Source: Brevundimonas alba (lineage in GTDB: Bacteria; Pseudomonadota; Alphaproteobacteria; Caulobacterales; Caulobacteraceae). Taken from it: 64,000 nt of DNA. Location of the stretch: positions 1,683,501 to 1,747,500 of the forward strand of contig NZ_JAATJM010000001.1 of assembly GCF_011927945.1 (NCBI RefSeq), in the 5' to 3' direction. A model generated the notes under the pieces. It was not told the origin of the DNA. It saw only the letters and a list, made by a program, of their open reading frames with translations, and ran no database searches. Below, piece by piece: positions 23,657-32,657 of the stretch. The first letter of the stretch is position 1, and each line of letters starts with the position of its first letter. The position numbers and the translations under genes were made by a program.

Positions 23657-24607
23657 TCAGCGCAGCTCGGGCAGCCGCCGGTTGAACGAGGTCACCAGCC
23701 GTTTGCGCCGGTCGGTCAGGGTCTTGCGCCGCCCCTTGGCCACGCTGTGATCCGGCCGTCCCCAGAGTCGGCCCACGGCGTCGGACAGATACTGATGACG
23801 GTCGTACTGATGCACCACCGGGCTGATCGAGCCATCGGGATTGACGATCAAGTCGTCGTCGCGGACGTGCATCGGCTCCGTGCTCGCGTCGCCGATCGTC
23901 GCCACCCGCTCGAAATTCGGCCGGACATCCGCCTCTATCAGCCCCATGTGGACCGCCAGGTTGAAGGCCGCCTGATCGGCGCCGAAGCCGCCGCCCACCT
24001 GCGATCTCGGGATCGCCGCCAGCATCAGCAGGGTGCGGCACAGGCGGCTGACCTCAACCGCCGGACCGCAGATGGTCCCGGCGCACAGGCTCGGCCGGTC
24101 CGCGAGGGATGAAGTCATCGACGCTCCGGCCAGGGCCTTGAGGTGTTTCACATTGAACGCGTGCGCCCCGATCCCGCCGCGGCCCTCGGTATAGGCTTCC
24201 AGCCGCGTCAGCGGCCGTGCGAACGGATCGCCCTGGAACACCACGTCCCGCACATCCGTCAGCAGGACCTCGGTCACGTCCCGCCGCCGCGAAATCCACC
24301 GGTCGTAGGCGGCGAACCGTTCGACGACGGGGTGGGGCGTCCAGGCGTCGCTGACCAGCGGCGCCTCGGCCATGATGTCGAACCGCGCGAGAAACTCTGC
24401 CACATCCGGCCGGTCGTCGACCGTCAGCGCCACGACCCCGTCGAAATGGGCCCGGAGAGAACGCACGAACGGCTCGAGATCAGCCGGCCCATAGCCGGTG
24501 GCGTAGCCCAGAACCGCCTTGCCCCGGCTCCCCTCGATGCGCGCGCGCGGCTCGGCCACGAGGGCGGAACTCAACCACGAAAGATAGGGTGTCGGCGCTA
24601 CGGTCAC
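23657..24607 (-). CDS. Glycosyltransferase-like protein with a DxD motif
   Basis: Soluble protein of 316 aa that starts at a GTG (24607). It lacks a signal peptide. TEVLLTDVRDVVFQGDPF around residue 110 resembles the DxD-containing metal/nucleotide-sugar site of GT-A proteins, and the second half has GGGFGADQAAFNLAVHMG, similar to the loop of family 8-like or capsular transferases. The C-terminus is strongly basic (KGRRKTLTDRRKRL). I recognise the fold type but not a named family. A near-match to a general-stress promoter (GGAAC-N16-TGTT) lies about 50 bases upstream. Confidence 0.6.
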   Translation of the reverse strand: MTVAPTPYLSWLSSALVAEPRARIEGSRGKAVLGYATGYGPADLEPFVRSLRAHFDGVVALTVDDRPDVAEFLARFDIMAEAPLVSDAWTPHPVVERFAAYDRWISRRRDVTEVLLTDVRDVVFQGDPFARPLTRLEAYTEGRGGIGAHAFNVKHLKALAGASMTSSLADRPSLCAGTICGPAVEVSRLCRTLLMLAAIPRSQVGGGFGADQAAFNLAVHMGLIEADVRPNFERVATIGDASTEPMHVRDDDLIVNPDGSISPVVHQYDRHQYLSDAVGRLWGRPDHSVAKGRRKTLTDRRKRLVTSFNRRLPELR

Positions 24608-24685
24608 GCTTGGGCGATTTACAGCAAACTGTGGCTAGAAACGGGCTAACCACCTGAATAACAGCGCTCTTTCAGCGTTGTTCCG

Positions 24686-25372
24686 TCAGCCCCGCACCAG
24701 CCGCAGAAACTCTTCCCGGGTCCGGCCGTCGTCGCGGATGACGCCGATCAGGTGGCTGGTGGTCAGGCTGGTCCCCGGCGCGTTGACGCCGCGCAGGGTC
24801 ATGCAGCTGTGCTCGGCCTCGATGACGACGCCGACGCCCTGCGGCTGCAGCACTTCCTGAATCGCCTTGGCGATTTCCGAGGTCATCTTCTCCTGGATCT
24901 GCAGCCGCCGGGCATAGCCCCGCACCACCCGCGCCAGCTTGGAGATGCCGACCACACGGTCCGTCGGCAGATAGGCCACGTGCGCCTTGCCGATCACCGG
25001 CAGCATGTGGTGTTCGCAGACGCTGACGAAGCGGATGTCCTTCAGCACGATCAGCTCGTCGTAGCCGCCCACCTCCTCGAACGTCCGCTCCAGATATTCG
25101 CGCGGATCGACGTCGTAGCCGGCATACATCTCGCGATAGCTGCGCATCACCCGGTCGGGGGTGTCGACCAGCCCCTCGCGGTCCGGGTTGTCGCCGGTCC
25201 AGCGGATCAGCGTCCGCACCGCGGCCCGGACCTCGTCCTCTTCCGGCAGGTCCGCTTCGGGTCGTCGCCCGCCCCGTCGCGGCAACGGCGTCCCCGCCGC
25301 CCGCGCCAGCGCCTCGCGCTCGACCCAGCTGCCGTCGCAATCGGCGTCGTGAGTATGGCGGGCGTCATCCAT
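24686..25372 (-). CDS. folE: GTP cyclohydrolase I
   Basis: Converts GTP to 7,8-dihydroneopterin triphosphate, the first step of tetrahydrofolate synthesis. The 228-aa product has the conserved [14 protein letters not shown], the zinc-site VCEHHMLP motif, [20 protein letters not shown] and [11 protein letters not shown], including the second zinc cysteine. An acidic N-terminal extension of about 45 residues precedes the core. The start is the ATG at 25372; the open frame continues upstream, but without family similarity. It is divergent from fliQ. Confidence 0.96.
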   Translation of the reverse strand: MDDARHTHDADCDGSWVEREALARAAGTPLPRRGGRRPEADLPEEDEVRAAVRTLIRWTGDNPDREGLVDTPDRVMRSYREMYAGYDVDPREYLERTFEEVGGYDELIVLKDIRFVSVCEHHMLPVIGKAHVAYLPTDRVVGISKLARVVRGYARRLQIQEKMTSEIAKAIQEVLQPQGVGVVIEAEHSCMTLRGVNAPGTSLTTSHLIGVIRDDGRTREEFLRLVRG

Positions 25373-25487
25373 GGCGGCATCCTGCGGCAAGCGGCACGGG
25401 ACCGGAGCAGTCCTGTCCGCTCCCTTAACGCCCCACGGCGAGGAAGGGGAGCGGGTCAGGCGCGAAAGCGACACCGCTAACCCCTCG

Positions 25488-25515
25488 TTAACCACACTCC
25501 CGGCATTTTCTGCCC
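25488..25515 (+). promoter_or_regulatory. CtrA-type class II flagellar promoter of fliQ-fliR-flhB
   Basis: TTAACCAC (25488-25495), 6 bases, then GGCATTTTCTGCCC (25502-25515). Sequence and spacing repeat those upstream of flgB, 13 of 14 bases of the second element being identical, so both operons probably share CtrA-dependent control. The ATG of fliQ is about 40 bases downstream. Confidence 0.7.
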
Positions 25516-25555
25516 AGTGCGGCCCGGCGGGCCAGGCGTAGTCTCGGGGCGTGGA

Positions 25556-25819
25556 ATGAACGGCGCGGAAGTTCTGGATGTGGGCCGCGACGCCCTGTGG
25601 CTGACCATCCAGCTGTGCCTGCCCGTCCTCGTCGTCGGCCTCGTCGTCGGCGTGGTCATCGGCCTGTTCCAGGCCCTGACCCAGATCCAGGAGCAGACCC
25701 TGGTCTACGCCCCCAAAATCATCGCCATCTTCGTTTCGCTGCTGCTCTTCCTGCCGCTGATGGGCGCCCTGCTGGGCGGCTTCATGCGGACCATCGCCGC
25801 GCGCATCGCCGGCATGTGA
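25556..25819 (+). CDS. fliQ: Flagellar export gate protein FliQ
   Basis: Small membrane subunit of the FliPQR export gate (87 aa). It has two membrane helices, [36 protein letters not shown] and [19 protein letters not shown]; the first includes the conserved QIQEQTL turn. The ATG at 25556 was preferred to one at 25517 because it opens the conserved region. Confidence 0.95.
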   Translation: MNGAEVLDVGRDALWLTIQLCLPVLVVGLVVGVVIGLFQALTQIQEQTLVYAPKIIAIFVSLLLFLPLMGALLGGFMRTIAARIAGM

Positions 25820-25827
25820 CCTGACGG

Positions 25828-26598
25828 GTGGAGCCCTACGCCACAGCCGACCAGGTCTGGCAGGGGGCCATGATCTTCGCCCGCATCGGAGCGGTGCTGC
25901 TGATGCTGCCCGGCGTGGGCGAAAGCTATGTCCCGCCGCGCATCCGTCTGTCGCTGGCGCTGGTCGTGTCGCTGGCCCTGTGGCCGGTGGTCTCCGGCGC
26001 CCTGCCGGCCCTGCCGGAGACGCTGGGCGGCATGGCCGGCTGGATCATCCGCGAGGTCATCGTCGGCCTCGCCATTGGCGCCCTGCTGCGCAGCTTCCTG
26101 ACCGTGCTGGCCACCGCCGGAGAGGTCGTCGCCCTGCAGACCACCCTGGCCTTCGCCCAGACCGCCAACCCGCTGCAAGCCCAGCCCGGCAGCACCATCT
26201 CGGCCTTCCTGATGCTGCTCGGCACGACCCTGATCTTCGCCACCAACACCCATCACCTGTTCATCGCCGGGCTCGTCGGCTCCTATGAGCTGATCGCGCC
26301 GGCGAAGCCGCTGGTCACCGGCGATTTCGCCACCATGGCCATCCGCACCCTCGGCGACGCCTTCATGCTGGGCATACAGCTGTCGGCGCCGGTGCTGGTC
26401 TTCGCCCTGATCTTCAACCTGGCGTCCGGCCTCGTCGGCCGCGTCATGCCAGCCTTCCAGGTCTATTTCGCCGCCGCCCCGCTCAGTATCATCCTGGGCC
26501 TGTCGGTCTTCGCCCTCGGCCTCGGCGTGATGGGAACGGTCTTCATCGACCGCTACCGCGCCCTGGCCAATGTTTTCGCGGGAGGCGCCGGTGGCTGA
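25828..26598 (+). CDS. fliR: Flagellar export gate protein FliR
   Basis: Membrane subunit of the export gate (256 aa) starting at a GTG 8 bases after fliQ. Six or so membrane segments are visible, with the conserved [27 protein letters not shown] and [38 protein letters not shown] blocks. The end overlaps the flhB start. Confidence 0.95.
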   Translation: MEPYATADQVWQGAMIFARIGAVLLMLPGVGESYVPPRIRLSLALVVSLALWPVVSGALPALPETLGGMAGWIIREVIVGLAIGALLRSFLTVLATAGEVVALQTTLAFAQTANPLQAQPGSTISAFLMLLGTTLIFATNTHHLFIAGLVGSYELIAPAKPLVTGDFATMAIRTLGDAFMLGIQLSAPVLVFALIFNLASGLVGRVMPAFQVYFAAAPLSIILGLSVFALGLGVMGTVFIDRYRALANVFAGGAGG

Positions 26599-27661
26599 AG
26601 GCGCCGATCCCGAGTCGAAAACAGAAGAGGCGACACCCCGAAAACTAGCCGACGCCAGACAGAAGGGCGATGTCGCCAAGTCCGCAGACGTCGCCTCGGC
26701 CCTGTCGCTGATGGGGGCGGCCGCCGTCATCCTGATGTCGGGCAGCTGGTTCGCCACCTCCATCGCCGGCCAGCTCCTGCCCTTCATCGCCGAGCCCCAC
26801 GCCATGATCGGCGGGCTGGAAACGGGAGCGGGGGTCGAGATCGGCGCCAAGGCCCTGTGGGCCATCGCCCCCTTTCTCGGCGCCGTCATGCTGGCCACCA
26901 TCCTCGGCGGCGTCGGAGGCAACCTGGCCCAGTCCGGCCTGATCTTCACCGCCGAAAAGCTCAAGCCCGACTGGTCCAAGGTGAACCCGCTGGCCGGGTT
27001 CAAGCGCATCTTCGGGCCCGACGGGTTCGTGCAGTTCATCAAGACCTTCCTCAAGCTGCTCGCGGTCGGCGCCATCTGCTGGATGGTGCTCAAGCCGCAC
27101 GTGCGCGAGCTCGAGAACATGGCCGCCATGTCGCCGGCCCTGATCCTGCCGATGGCCCGCGATCTCGCCCTCGCCCTGATGACCTCGGCGCTGGTTTTCC
27201 TCGGCTTCACCGCCGGGGCCGACTACATCTGGCAGCGCTTCCGCTTCGCCGAGCGGATGAAGATGTCCAAGGAAGAGCTCAAGGAGGACTACAAGCAGTC
27301 CGAGGGCGACCCGCACGTCAAGGCCAAGCTCAAGCAGATCCGGGCCCAGCGCAGCCGCCAGCGGATGATGCAGAACGTGCCCAAGGCCACGGTCATCGTC
27401 ACCAACCCGACCCACTATTCCGTGGCGCTACGCTACGAGACCGGCGACGCCGCCCCGGTATGCGTGGCCAAGGGCGTCGACGCCCTCGCCCTGCGCATCC
27501 GCGAGGTGGCCCGCGAACACGCCGTGCCGATCGTCGAGAATGTGCCCCTGGCCCGCGCCCTCTACGCCGCGGTCGACGTCGACGAGACCATCCCGCGCGA
27601 GCATTTTGAGGCCGCGGCCAAGGTCATCGGCTTCGTCATGCAGCGGCGGAAGACGCGCTGA
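26591..27661 (+). CDS. flhB: Flagellar export switch protein FlhB
   Basis: Export switch protein (356 aa) that controls the change from hook to filament substrates. N-terminal EEATPRKLADARQKGDVAKSADVA is the family opening, four membrane segments follow, and the cytoplasmic part contains TNPTHYSVALRY with the autocleavage NPTH site near residue 267. The frame opens at 26570, but I chose GTG 26591, which follows GGAGGCGCC and overlaps the fliR stop by 8 bases. The 3' end overlaps the convergent HxlR gene by 26 bases. Confidence 0.95.
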   Translation: MAEGADPESKTEEATPRKLADARQKGDVAKSADVASALSLMGAAAVILMSGSWFATSIAGQLLPFIAEPHAMIGGLETGAGVEIGAKALWAIAPFLGAVMLATILGGVGGNLAQSGLIFTAEKLKPDWSKVNPLAGFKRIFGPDGFVQFIKTFLKLLAVGAICWMVLKPHVRELENMAAMSPALILPMARDLALALMTSALVFLGFTAGADYIWQRFRFAERMKMSKEELKEDYKQSEGDPHVKAKLKQIRAQRSRQRMMQNVPKATVIVTNPTHYSVALRYETGDAAPVCVAKGVDALALRIREVAREHAVPIVENVPLARALYAAVDVDETIPREHFEAAAKVIGFVMQRRKTR

Positions 27662-28346
27662 ACCCCGGCGCATAGGGCGCGAACGGGCTCAGCCCCAGCC
27701 AGGTCTGCATATCCTTCGCCAGACCGTCGTCGCCGGTCAGCGTCATCCTCTGGTCCGACAGCGCCCCGCGCACGGTCTCATAGCCCATCCAGATCGCCGT
27801 CATCGTCCTCAGGTCGACGCTGACATACAGGTCGACGTCGAAGCCCGGATCGGCCGCGCACAGGTCCACCCCGATGTCGGGATCGACCAGCAGCCAGGCG
27901 TTCCTCTGGTTGGCCGGCAGGTCGGGATAGATGAACTGGATAACCACCCGCCGCTGCGGCATCGGCGTGGTGTTCAGGCCGCGGTGCATGTCCCACATCA
28001 GCAGCTGCACATCGAGATGCTCCAGCGAGACCTCGGCCTTGATGCGCCGCTGGCCCCAGATGCCGAAGGCGTCGACGATCGGCTGCAGCTCCTTGCCGGC
28101 CTCGGTCAGCCGGTACTCGACCGCGCCCGAGGCGCCGGTGACCCTCGCCACCACCCCCGCCGCCTGCAGATCCTTCAGCCGCTGCGACAGCAGGGCCGGC
28201 GACATGCGCGGCACGCCCCGCCGCAGATCATTGAACCGCGTCGATCCGGCGATCAGCTCGCGCAGCAGCACGATGGTCCATCGCGTGCACAGCAATTCCG
28301 CCGCCATGGCGACCGGACAAAACTGGCGGTAGGTTCCCTGAGCCAT
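27636..28346 (-). CDS. HxlR-type transcriptional regulator with C-terminal SCP2-like region
   Basis: DNA-binding protein of 236 aa. The N-terminal winged helix (CPVAMAAELLCTRWTIVLLRELIAGSTRFNDLRRGVPRMSPALLSQRLKDLQAAGVV) is a clear HxlR domain. The C-terminal half (PANQRNAWLLVDPDIGVDLCAADPGFDVDLYVSVDLRTMTAIWMG) resembles the sterol-carrier-like domain fused to some HxlR proteins. It is divergent from an acyl-CoA dehydrogenase, with a palindromic site between them, so it probably controls that gene and itself. The ligand may be an acyl or lipid compound; this is inference. Confidence 0.87.
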   Translation of the reverse strand: MAQGTYRQFCPVAMAAELLCTRWTIVLLRELIAGSTRFNDLRRGVPRMSPALLSQRLKDLQAAGVVARVTGASGAVEYRLTEAGKELQPIVDAFGIWGQRRIKAEVSLEHLDVQLLMWDMHRGLNTTPMPQRRVVIQFIYPDLPANQRNAWLLVDPDIGVDLCAADPGFDVDLYVSVDLRTMTAIWMGYETVRGALSDQRMTLTGDDGLAKDMQTWLGLSPFAPYAPGFSASSAAA

Positions 28347-28423
28347 CGCGGCCTCCCTCGATAAGGGGCAGGATAACGCCGATCGCTCGCGTGAGACAGT
28401 TCAGTATCTGTAGCGGCCGGATT

Positions 28424-28437
28424 CAGTTCCTGAACTG
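28424..28437. promoter_or_regulatory. Candidate HxlR operator
   Basis: CAGTTC-CT-GAACTG has perfect 6-bp arms, and another half-site CAGTTCAG lies at 28397-28404, 27 bases away. The position, between divergent regulator and acyl-CoA dehydrogenase genes, fits autoregulation. Confidence 0.5.
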
Positions 28438-28496
28438 GAGCGGAGCCGTTCCGGCCGTCTAGTCAGCCGCCTCCAACCGACACGACGAGGTGTTCC

Positions 28497-29642
28497 ATGT
28501 CGACTTCCCACGCCATCGCCGAACTGGCGACCCGCATCGACTGGCTGGCCCGCGCCGAGGCCGTCGCCGGTCAACTGGCCGCCAACGCCGCCCGCCACGA
28601 CGCGGAGGACAGCTTCGTGGCCGACAACTATGCGCTCCTGAAAGAGCAGGGCTTCTTCAGCGCCCACGTCCCGGCCGAGCTCGGAGGCGGCGATGCGAAC
28701 TATGCGGAGACCGCCGCGGTCATCCGCCGGCTGGGTTCCGCCTGCGGCTCGACGGCCCTGACCTATTCCATGCATTCGCATCTGGTCGCCGCCGCCCTGT
28801 GGCGCTGGCGCAATCAGAAGGCCCCCACCGACGGCCTGCTCAAGCGGGTCGCGGCCGAGAACCTGGTGCTGATCTCCAGCGGCGGCTCGGACTGGCTGAA
28901 GAGCGCGGGCGACGCCGTGAAGGTCGACGGCGGCTTCCGCATCACCGCGCGCAAGATCTTCTCCAGCGGCTGCCTCGCCGGCGATCTGCTGATGACCAGC
29001 GCCGTCTATGACGATCCCGAGGCCGGGCCGACCGTGCTCCATTTCGGCGTGCCCTTCTCGGCCGAGGGCGTGGAGATCCACGAGACCTGGCGCGTCATGG
29101 GTATGCGGGGCACCGGCTCCCACGATGTCGAGCTGAACGGCGTCTTCGTGCCCGACGCGGCCATCGCCGGCCGTCGCGAGCAGGGCAAATGGCACCCTCT
29201 GTTCCACATCATCAGCCTGATCGCCTTCCCCCTGATCTACGCCGCCTATCTCGGCGTGGCGGAGGGCGCACGGGCCAAGGCGCTCGAGGTCGCCCGCCGC
29301 CGTCCGGCGGATGAGGGGCTGATGCAGCTGGTCGGGGAGATGCAGAACGCTTTCTCGGCCGCCGAGGCCAGCCACGACCGGATGATCCGTCTGGCCCAGA
29401 CCGCGACGCCGGGAGCCGACACGACCAGCGAGGTCATGATCGGCCGCACCCTCGTCGGAGAGGCGGCGATCCGCACCACCGAACTGGCGCTCGAAGTCGC
29501 CGGCGGCGGGGCCTTCCACCGATCAATGGGCATCGAGCGCGCCTTCCGAGACGTCCAGGGCGCCCGCTTCCACCCGATGCAGCAGAAGGCCCAGCTCCGC
29601 TACACGGGCCGGCTGGCACTGGGTCTGGATATCGACGGCTAG
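28497..29642 (+). CDS. Acyl-CoA dehydrogenase family flavoprotein
   Basis: FAD enzyme (381 aa) that oxidises acyl-CoA thioesters or a related substrate. It has the all-alpha N-domain (NYALLKEQGFFSAHVPAELGG), the beta-domain motif TWRVMGMRGTGSHDVELNGVFVPD, and a C-terminal helical domain ending in the EVAGGGAFHRSMGIERAFRDVQGARFHP flavin-binding region. The residue at the usual catalytic glutamate position is unclear, so it may belong to the sulfur-compound or aromatic-amine group (SfnC/DszC-like) rather than a beta-oxidation enzyme. The gene is divergent from the HxlR regulator. Confidence 0.88.
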   Translation: MSTSHAIAELATRIDWLARAEAVAGQLAANAARHDAEDSFVADNYALLKEQGFFSAHVPAELGGGDANYAETAAVIRRLGSACGSTALTYSMHSHLVAAALWRWRNQKAPTDGLLKRVAAENLVLISSGGSDWLKSAGDAVKVDGGFRITARKIFSSGCLAGDLLMTSAVYDDPEAGPTVLHFGVPFSAEGVEIHETWRVMGMRGTGSHDVELNGVFVPDAAIAGRREQGKWHPLFHIISLIAFPLIYAAYLGVAEGARAKALEVARRRPADEGLMQLVGEMQNAFSAAEASHDRMIRLAQTATPGADTTSEVMIGRTLVGEAAIRTTELALEVAGGGAFHRSMGIERAFRDVQGARFHPMQQKAQLRYTGRLALGLDIDG

Positions 29643-29643
29643 G

Positions 29644-31431
29644 TTACTTCCCGCCCGCCACCGGCAGGGGAATGATCTCCGCCCCGCCTTCCGGCGCCGG
29701 CGCCCGCGCCACCTGCGCCACCGGCAGGCGCACGGTGACCGCCGTGCCTTCGCCCAGCGTGCTGTCGATGCTCATCCGCCCGCCGTGCAGCTCCGCGAAG
29801 GCCCGCACCAGAGACAGACCCAGCCCCGTGCCCTGACGGCGCTGCTCGATGGCCCCCGCCTGTTCGAACGGCCGGCCCAGACGGCGCACGTCCTCCGGGG
29901 CGATGCCGACGCCAGTGTCCGCCACCACCAGCTCCAGATAGGGGCCGATAGCCTCGACCGTGACGGTGACCGTTCCGCCCGGGGGCGTGAACTTAACGGC
30001 GTTCGACATCAGGTTCAGCGCGATCTGCTTCAGCGCCCGTTTGTCGGCCGAGACATCGACGGTTTCGGCGGGCAGGACGCCGGTCAGGGCTACGCCCTTC
30101 TCTTCGGCGTTGACCCGCACCAGGGCGATGGCGGCCGACACAAGCTCACGCGCGTCGAACCGTTCCAGCGTCAGCACATACCGCTCGGCCTCGATCTTCG
30201 ACACGTCCAGCACGTCGTTGATCAGCTCCAGCAGGTGCCCGCCGGCCTCGTGGATGTTGTCGACATAGGCCGCGTAACGCTCCGGCATCGGGCCGAACAG
30301 CCGCTGGCGCATGATGTCCGAGAAGCCGAGAACGGCGTTCAGCGGCGTCCGCAGCTCATGGCTCATATTGGCGAGGAAGCGGCTCTTGCCGGCCTCGCGC
30401 GCCTCGGCCTCGGCCCGGGCGGTCTCAAGCCCCAGTTCGCGCGCGTACTGGCTCGTGCCGTCGAAGGCCTGTGCGATCAGCCGCGGCGCCTCGGCCTCGG
30501 GTCCATCCAGCCGCCGCAGGATCAGCTGCACCCGGCGGTCCAGCGCCAGCCTCGGCGCGAACACCGCGGAGGCGTCATGCCCCTGCAGCGCGCGGTCGAT
30601 GGCCGCCAGCAGCCGCGGACGATCCGGCGCGTGAACCGAGGCGACCAGTCCCTGTTCGAACAGCGGATCGACGGGCAGGGCGGATGGCGGGGCGCCATAG
30701 GCCGCCAGCACGCGGCCGGACCGTTCCAGCACCAGCGTCAGGCCCGGCTGGGCCACCAGCAGCCGCTCGATCTTGCCCGCTTCGCTCTCCGCCGCTGTCG
30801 CGCGAAGTTCGTTCTGCCGCCACGACAGACGCACCGCCAGCGCCGCCGCACCCGCCGTCATGACCGCCGAAATCGCCGCCAGCCCCGGCAGGTGCGGACC
30901 CGGTCCGCCCAGCCAGGCCGAGAACAGCCCCGCCAGCGCGGCCACTCCAACGCCCAGCGCACCGGCCTGCACCAGCCGTACTCCACCGAGCGCCAGTCCG
31001 GCCGTCAGCGGCAGGAACAGAAAACCAGCCAACGGACCGGTCAGCCCGCCCGACAGCCCGGCCGCGGTCATCGCCGCCAGCCCCCACAGGCCCAGCAACG
31101 TCATACGCTCCGGCCCGCCGTCCCGCTGCAGCAGCGCCAGGCCGGTGACGCCCGGCACGACCATGGCCAGCACGCCGTAGAAAACAGGTCCGTCGACGCC
31201 GCCCAGCCAGCGCGCGCCCAAGGCCAGCAGCGCCGCCGCCACCGCCCAGCCGGCGTGCCAGGCGGCAAGCCCCGGCCGGTCGCTTCCGGCCTTGCGGTCG
31301 GTCGGCGCATCCTTGGCGGTGATGTCGGCGGGCGTGGGCAAGGCGGGTGCGGGACCGTTTGGCGAGCTTCCGGACATGGAACGCCCGGCCGTAGAGCCTA
31401 CCGGCCCCGGCGAGTCGGCCAAAGCCCGCAC
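29644..31431 (-). CDS. divJ: DivJ-like membrane sensor histidine kinase
   Basis: Sensor kinase of about 595 aa. Six or seven hydrophobic segments span residues 58-200, followed by a PAS-like region (about 220-320) and a HisKA domain with the phosphorylated His358 in FLANMSHELRTPLNAVLGFSDIMRQRLFGP, very like the PleC/DivJ family. HATPase follows (LMSNAVKF, DTGVGI, GTGLGLSLV). Length, membrane topology and kinase type match Caulobacter DivJ, which phosphorylates DivK/PleD and is part of the CtrA network. Gene order near fliQ-fliR-flhB agrees with what I recall for Caulobacter. The start is uncertain: GTG at 31431 or ATG at 31377. Confidence 0.65.
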   Translation of the reverse strand: MRALADSPGPVGSTAGRSMSGSSPNGPAPALPTPADITAKDAPTDRKAGSDRPGLAAWHAGWAVAAALLALGARWLGGVDGPVFYGVLAMVVPGVTGLALLQRDGGPERMTLLGLWGLAAMTAAGLSGGLTGPLAGFLFLPLTAGLALGGVRLVQAGALGVGVAALAGLFSAWLGGPGPHLPGLAAISAVMTAGAAALAVRLSWRQNELRATAAESEAGKIERLLVAQPGLTLVLERSGRVLAAYGAPPSALPVDPLFEQGLVASVHAPDRPRLLAAIDRALQGHDASAVFAPRLALDRRVQLILRRLDGPEAEAPRLIAQAFDGTSQYARELGLETARAEAEAREAGKSRFLANMSHELRTPLNAVLGFSDIMRQRLFGPMPERYAAYVDNIHEAGGHLLELINDVLDVSKIEAERYVLTLERFDARELVSAAIALVRVNAEEKGVALTGVLPAETVDVSADKRALKQIALNLMSNAVKFTPPGGTVTVTVEAIGPYLELVVADTGVGIAPEDVRRLGRPFEQAGAIEQRRQGTGLGLSLVRAFAELHGGRMSIDSTLGEGTAVTVRLPVAQVARAPAPEGGAEIIPLPVAGGK

Positions 31432-31525
31432 CCTTCTCAGGGGAGCGGCCGATGGCCAAAGCGGCAGAAATCTGGGGAGAGACCCGGCGGTTGTCGTTAA
31501 CGCCGCACCGGCCTATCTGGCGCCG

Positions 31526-31963
31526 ATGAGTTACGCCGTCCCGCCCGCCTCCTCGATCGACGCCACCCTCGCTGAACTGGTGGAGGAGTTCGATCTGCTG
31601 GGCGACTGGGAAGGGCGGATCGAATACGTCATCGAACTCGGCAAGGATCTGGCGCCGCTGCCGGACGCCGACCGGGCCGAGGCCAACAAGGTGCCGGGCT
31701 GCGCCGCTCAGGTCTGGCTGGCCGTCCGTCGGGACGGCGACCGGCTGCGCTTCCTCGCCGACAGCGACAGCGCCCTGTCCAAGGGCAACATCGCCCTGCT
31801 GCTGCGGCTGTATTCCGGCCGGACGCCGGCGGAGATTCTGGGTTTCGACGCCCGCGCCGCCCTCGACCGGCTGGGCCTGCCATCGGCGCTGACGCGGCAG
31901 CGCGCCAACGGCCTGAACGCCATGGTCGGCCGCATCCGCGAGGCGGCGCTGGCCGCCGCCTAG
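31526..31963 (+). CDS. sufE: SufE family sulfur-transfer protein
   Basis: Accessory to the SufS cysteine desulfurase (145 aa), passing sulfur on for iron-sulfur assembly. The conserved DWEGRIEYVIELGKDLAPLPDADRAEANKVPGCAAQVW motif contains the active cysteine (GCAA), and the C-terminal ALDRLGLPSALTRQRANGLNAMVGRI is typical. The frame is open from 31292, but the ATG at 31526 starts the family homology. It is divergent from the kinase and isolated from other suf genes. Confidence 0.93.
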   Translation: MSYAVPPASSIDATLAELVEEFDLLGDWEGRIEYVIELGKDLAPLPDADRAEANKVPGCAAQVWLAVRRDGDRLRFLADSDSALSKGNIALLLRLYSGRTPAEILGFDARAALDRLGLPSALTRQRANGLNAMVGRIREAALAAA

Positions 31964-31970
31964 CCCGGCG

Positions 31971-32504
31971 TCAGTAGTAGAAGCCGCGCGCGGCCAGCAC
32001 CGCCCGCTCGCCCGGCGCCTCCGTCACGTCGATCTGGATCGTGTATTCTTCCGGGTGCCCGGTGACCCGGTCCCAGCGCCACGGCTCGCCTTCGGACTGC
32101 GCCCAGCGGGGATTGTTCCGCACAACCTGCCGCGCCACCATAGCCAGTTCGCGGGCGCTGGCCTGGTTCGACGACACGCCGCAGGTCACGGAATAGGCCG
32201 GGACATCGCCCTCGGCCGGGCCTTCCTCGATGCGCACCCGCCAGCGTCCATCCTTGGACACCAACTCGACGACCGTCTCCCACTCTTCCAGCGCGAGGGC
32301 GGGACCGGCCGGGCGGCGGAATTCCATGTCGCGTGCGGCGCGGATCGCGCCCTCGAAGGTCTTGGCGCGGCTGGCGAACGGCAGGCAGACCCGCGACATC
32401 ACGAAGCCCGCGAAAATATCGTCGGCGCGCGCCGGTGCGGGCGCGGACACGACCAACAGACTTGCAGCCACCACGGCGGACGCAACAGACTTCACCAGCA
32501 CCAC
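31971..32504 (-). CDS. Small exported protein of unknown function
   Basis: Predicted secreted protein of about 177 aa. A GTG at 32504, nine bases after GGGAG, starts a signal peptide (VVLVKSVASAVVAASLLVVS, cleavage after APARA); two more GTG codons in the next nine bases are alternatives. The mature part contains two cysteines (SRVCLPF and SVTCGVS) and WRVRIEEGP, and ends in AARGFYY. I do not recognise a family. The gene is convergent with sufE, 7 bases apart. Confidence 0.65.
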   Translation of the reverse strand: MVLVKSVASAVVAASLLVVSAPAPARADDIFAGFVMSRVCLPFASRAKTFEGAIRAARDMEFRRPAGPALALEEWETVVELVSKDGRWRVRIEEGPAEGDVPAYSVTCGVSSNQASARELAMVARQVVRNNPRWAQSEGEPWRWDRVTGHPEEYTIQIDVTEAPGERAVLAARGFYY

Positions 32505-32657
32505 CAAGCCCAACTCCCCAGGGCGGCCGATGAACGGCTCTTCCCGTGACGGACCGCTCCTCCGCATGGAGGAAACAGGCCGGGCGAAACCCTAGGGTGG
32601 TTGTCCCGACCCGAAAAGTTACGTCCCTGTAACGTGGAATTCCGTGCGTTCCGTCGC

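Noticed and set aside
24662..24687. GGAAC-N16-TGTT on the minus strand before the glycosyltransferase-like gene
   Set aside because: One mismatch in the -10 element, so not counted among the stress promoters.
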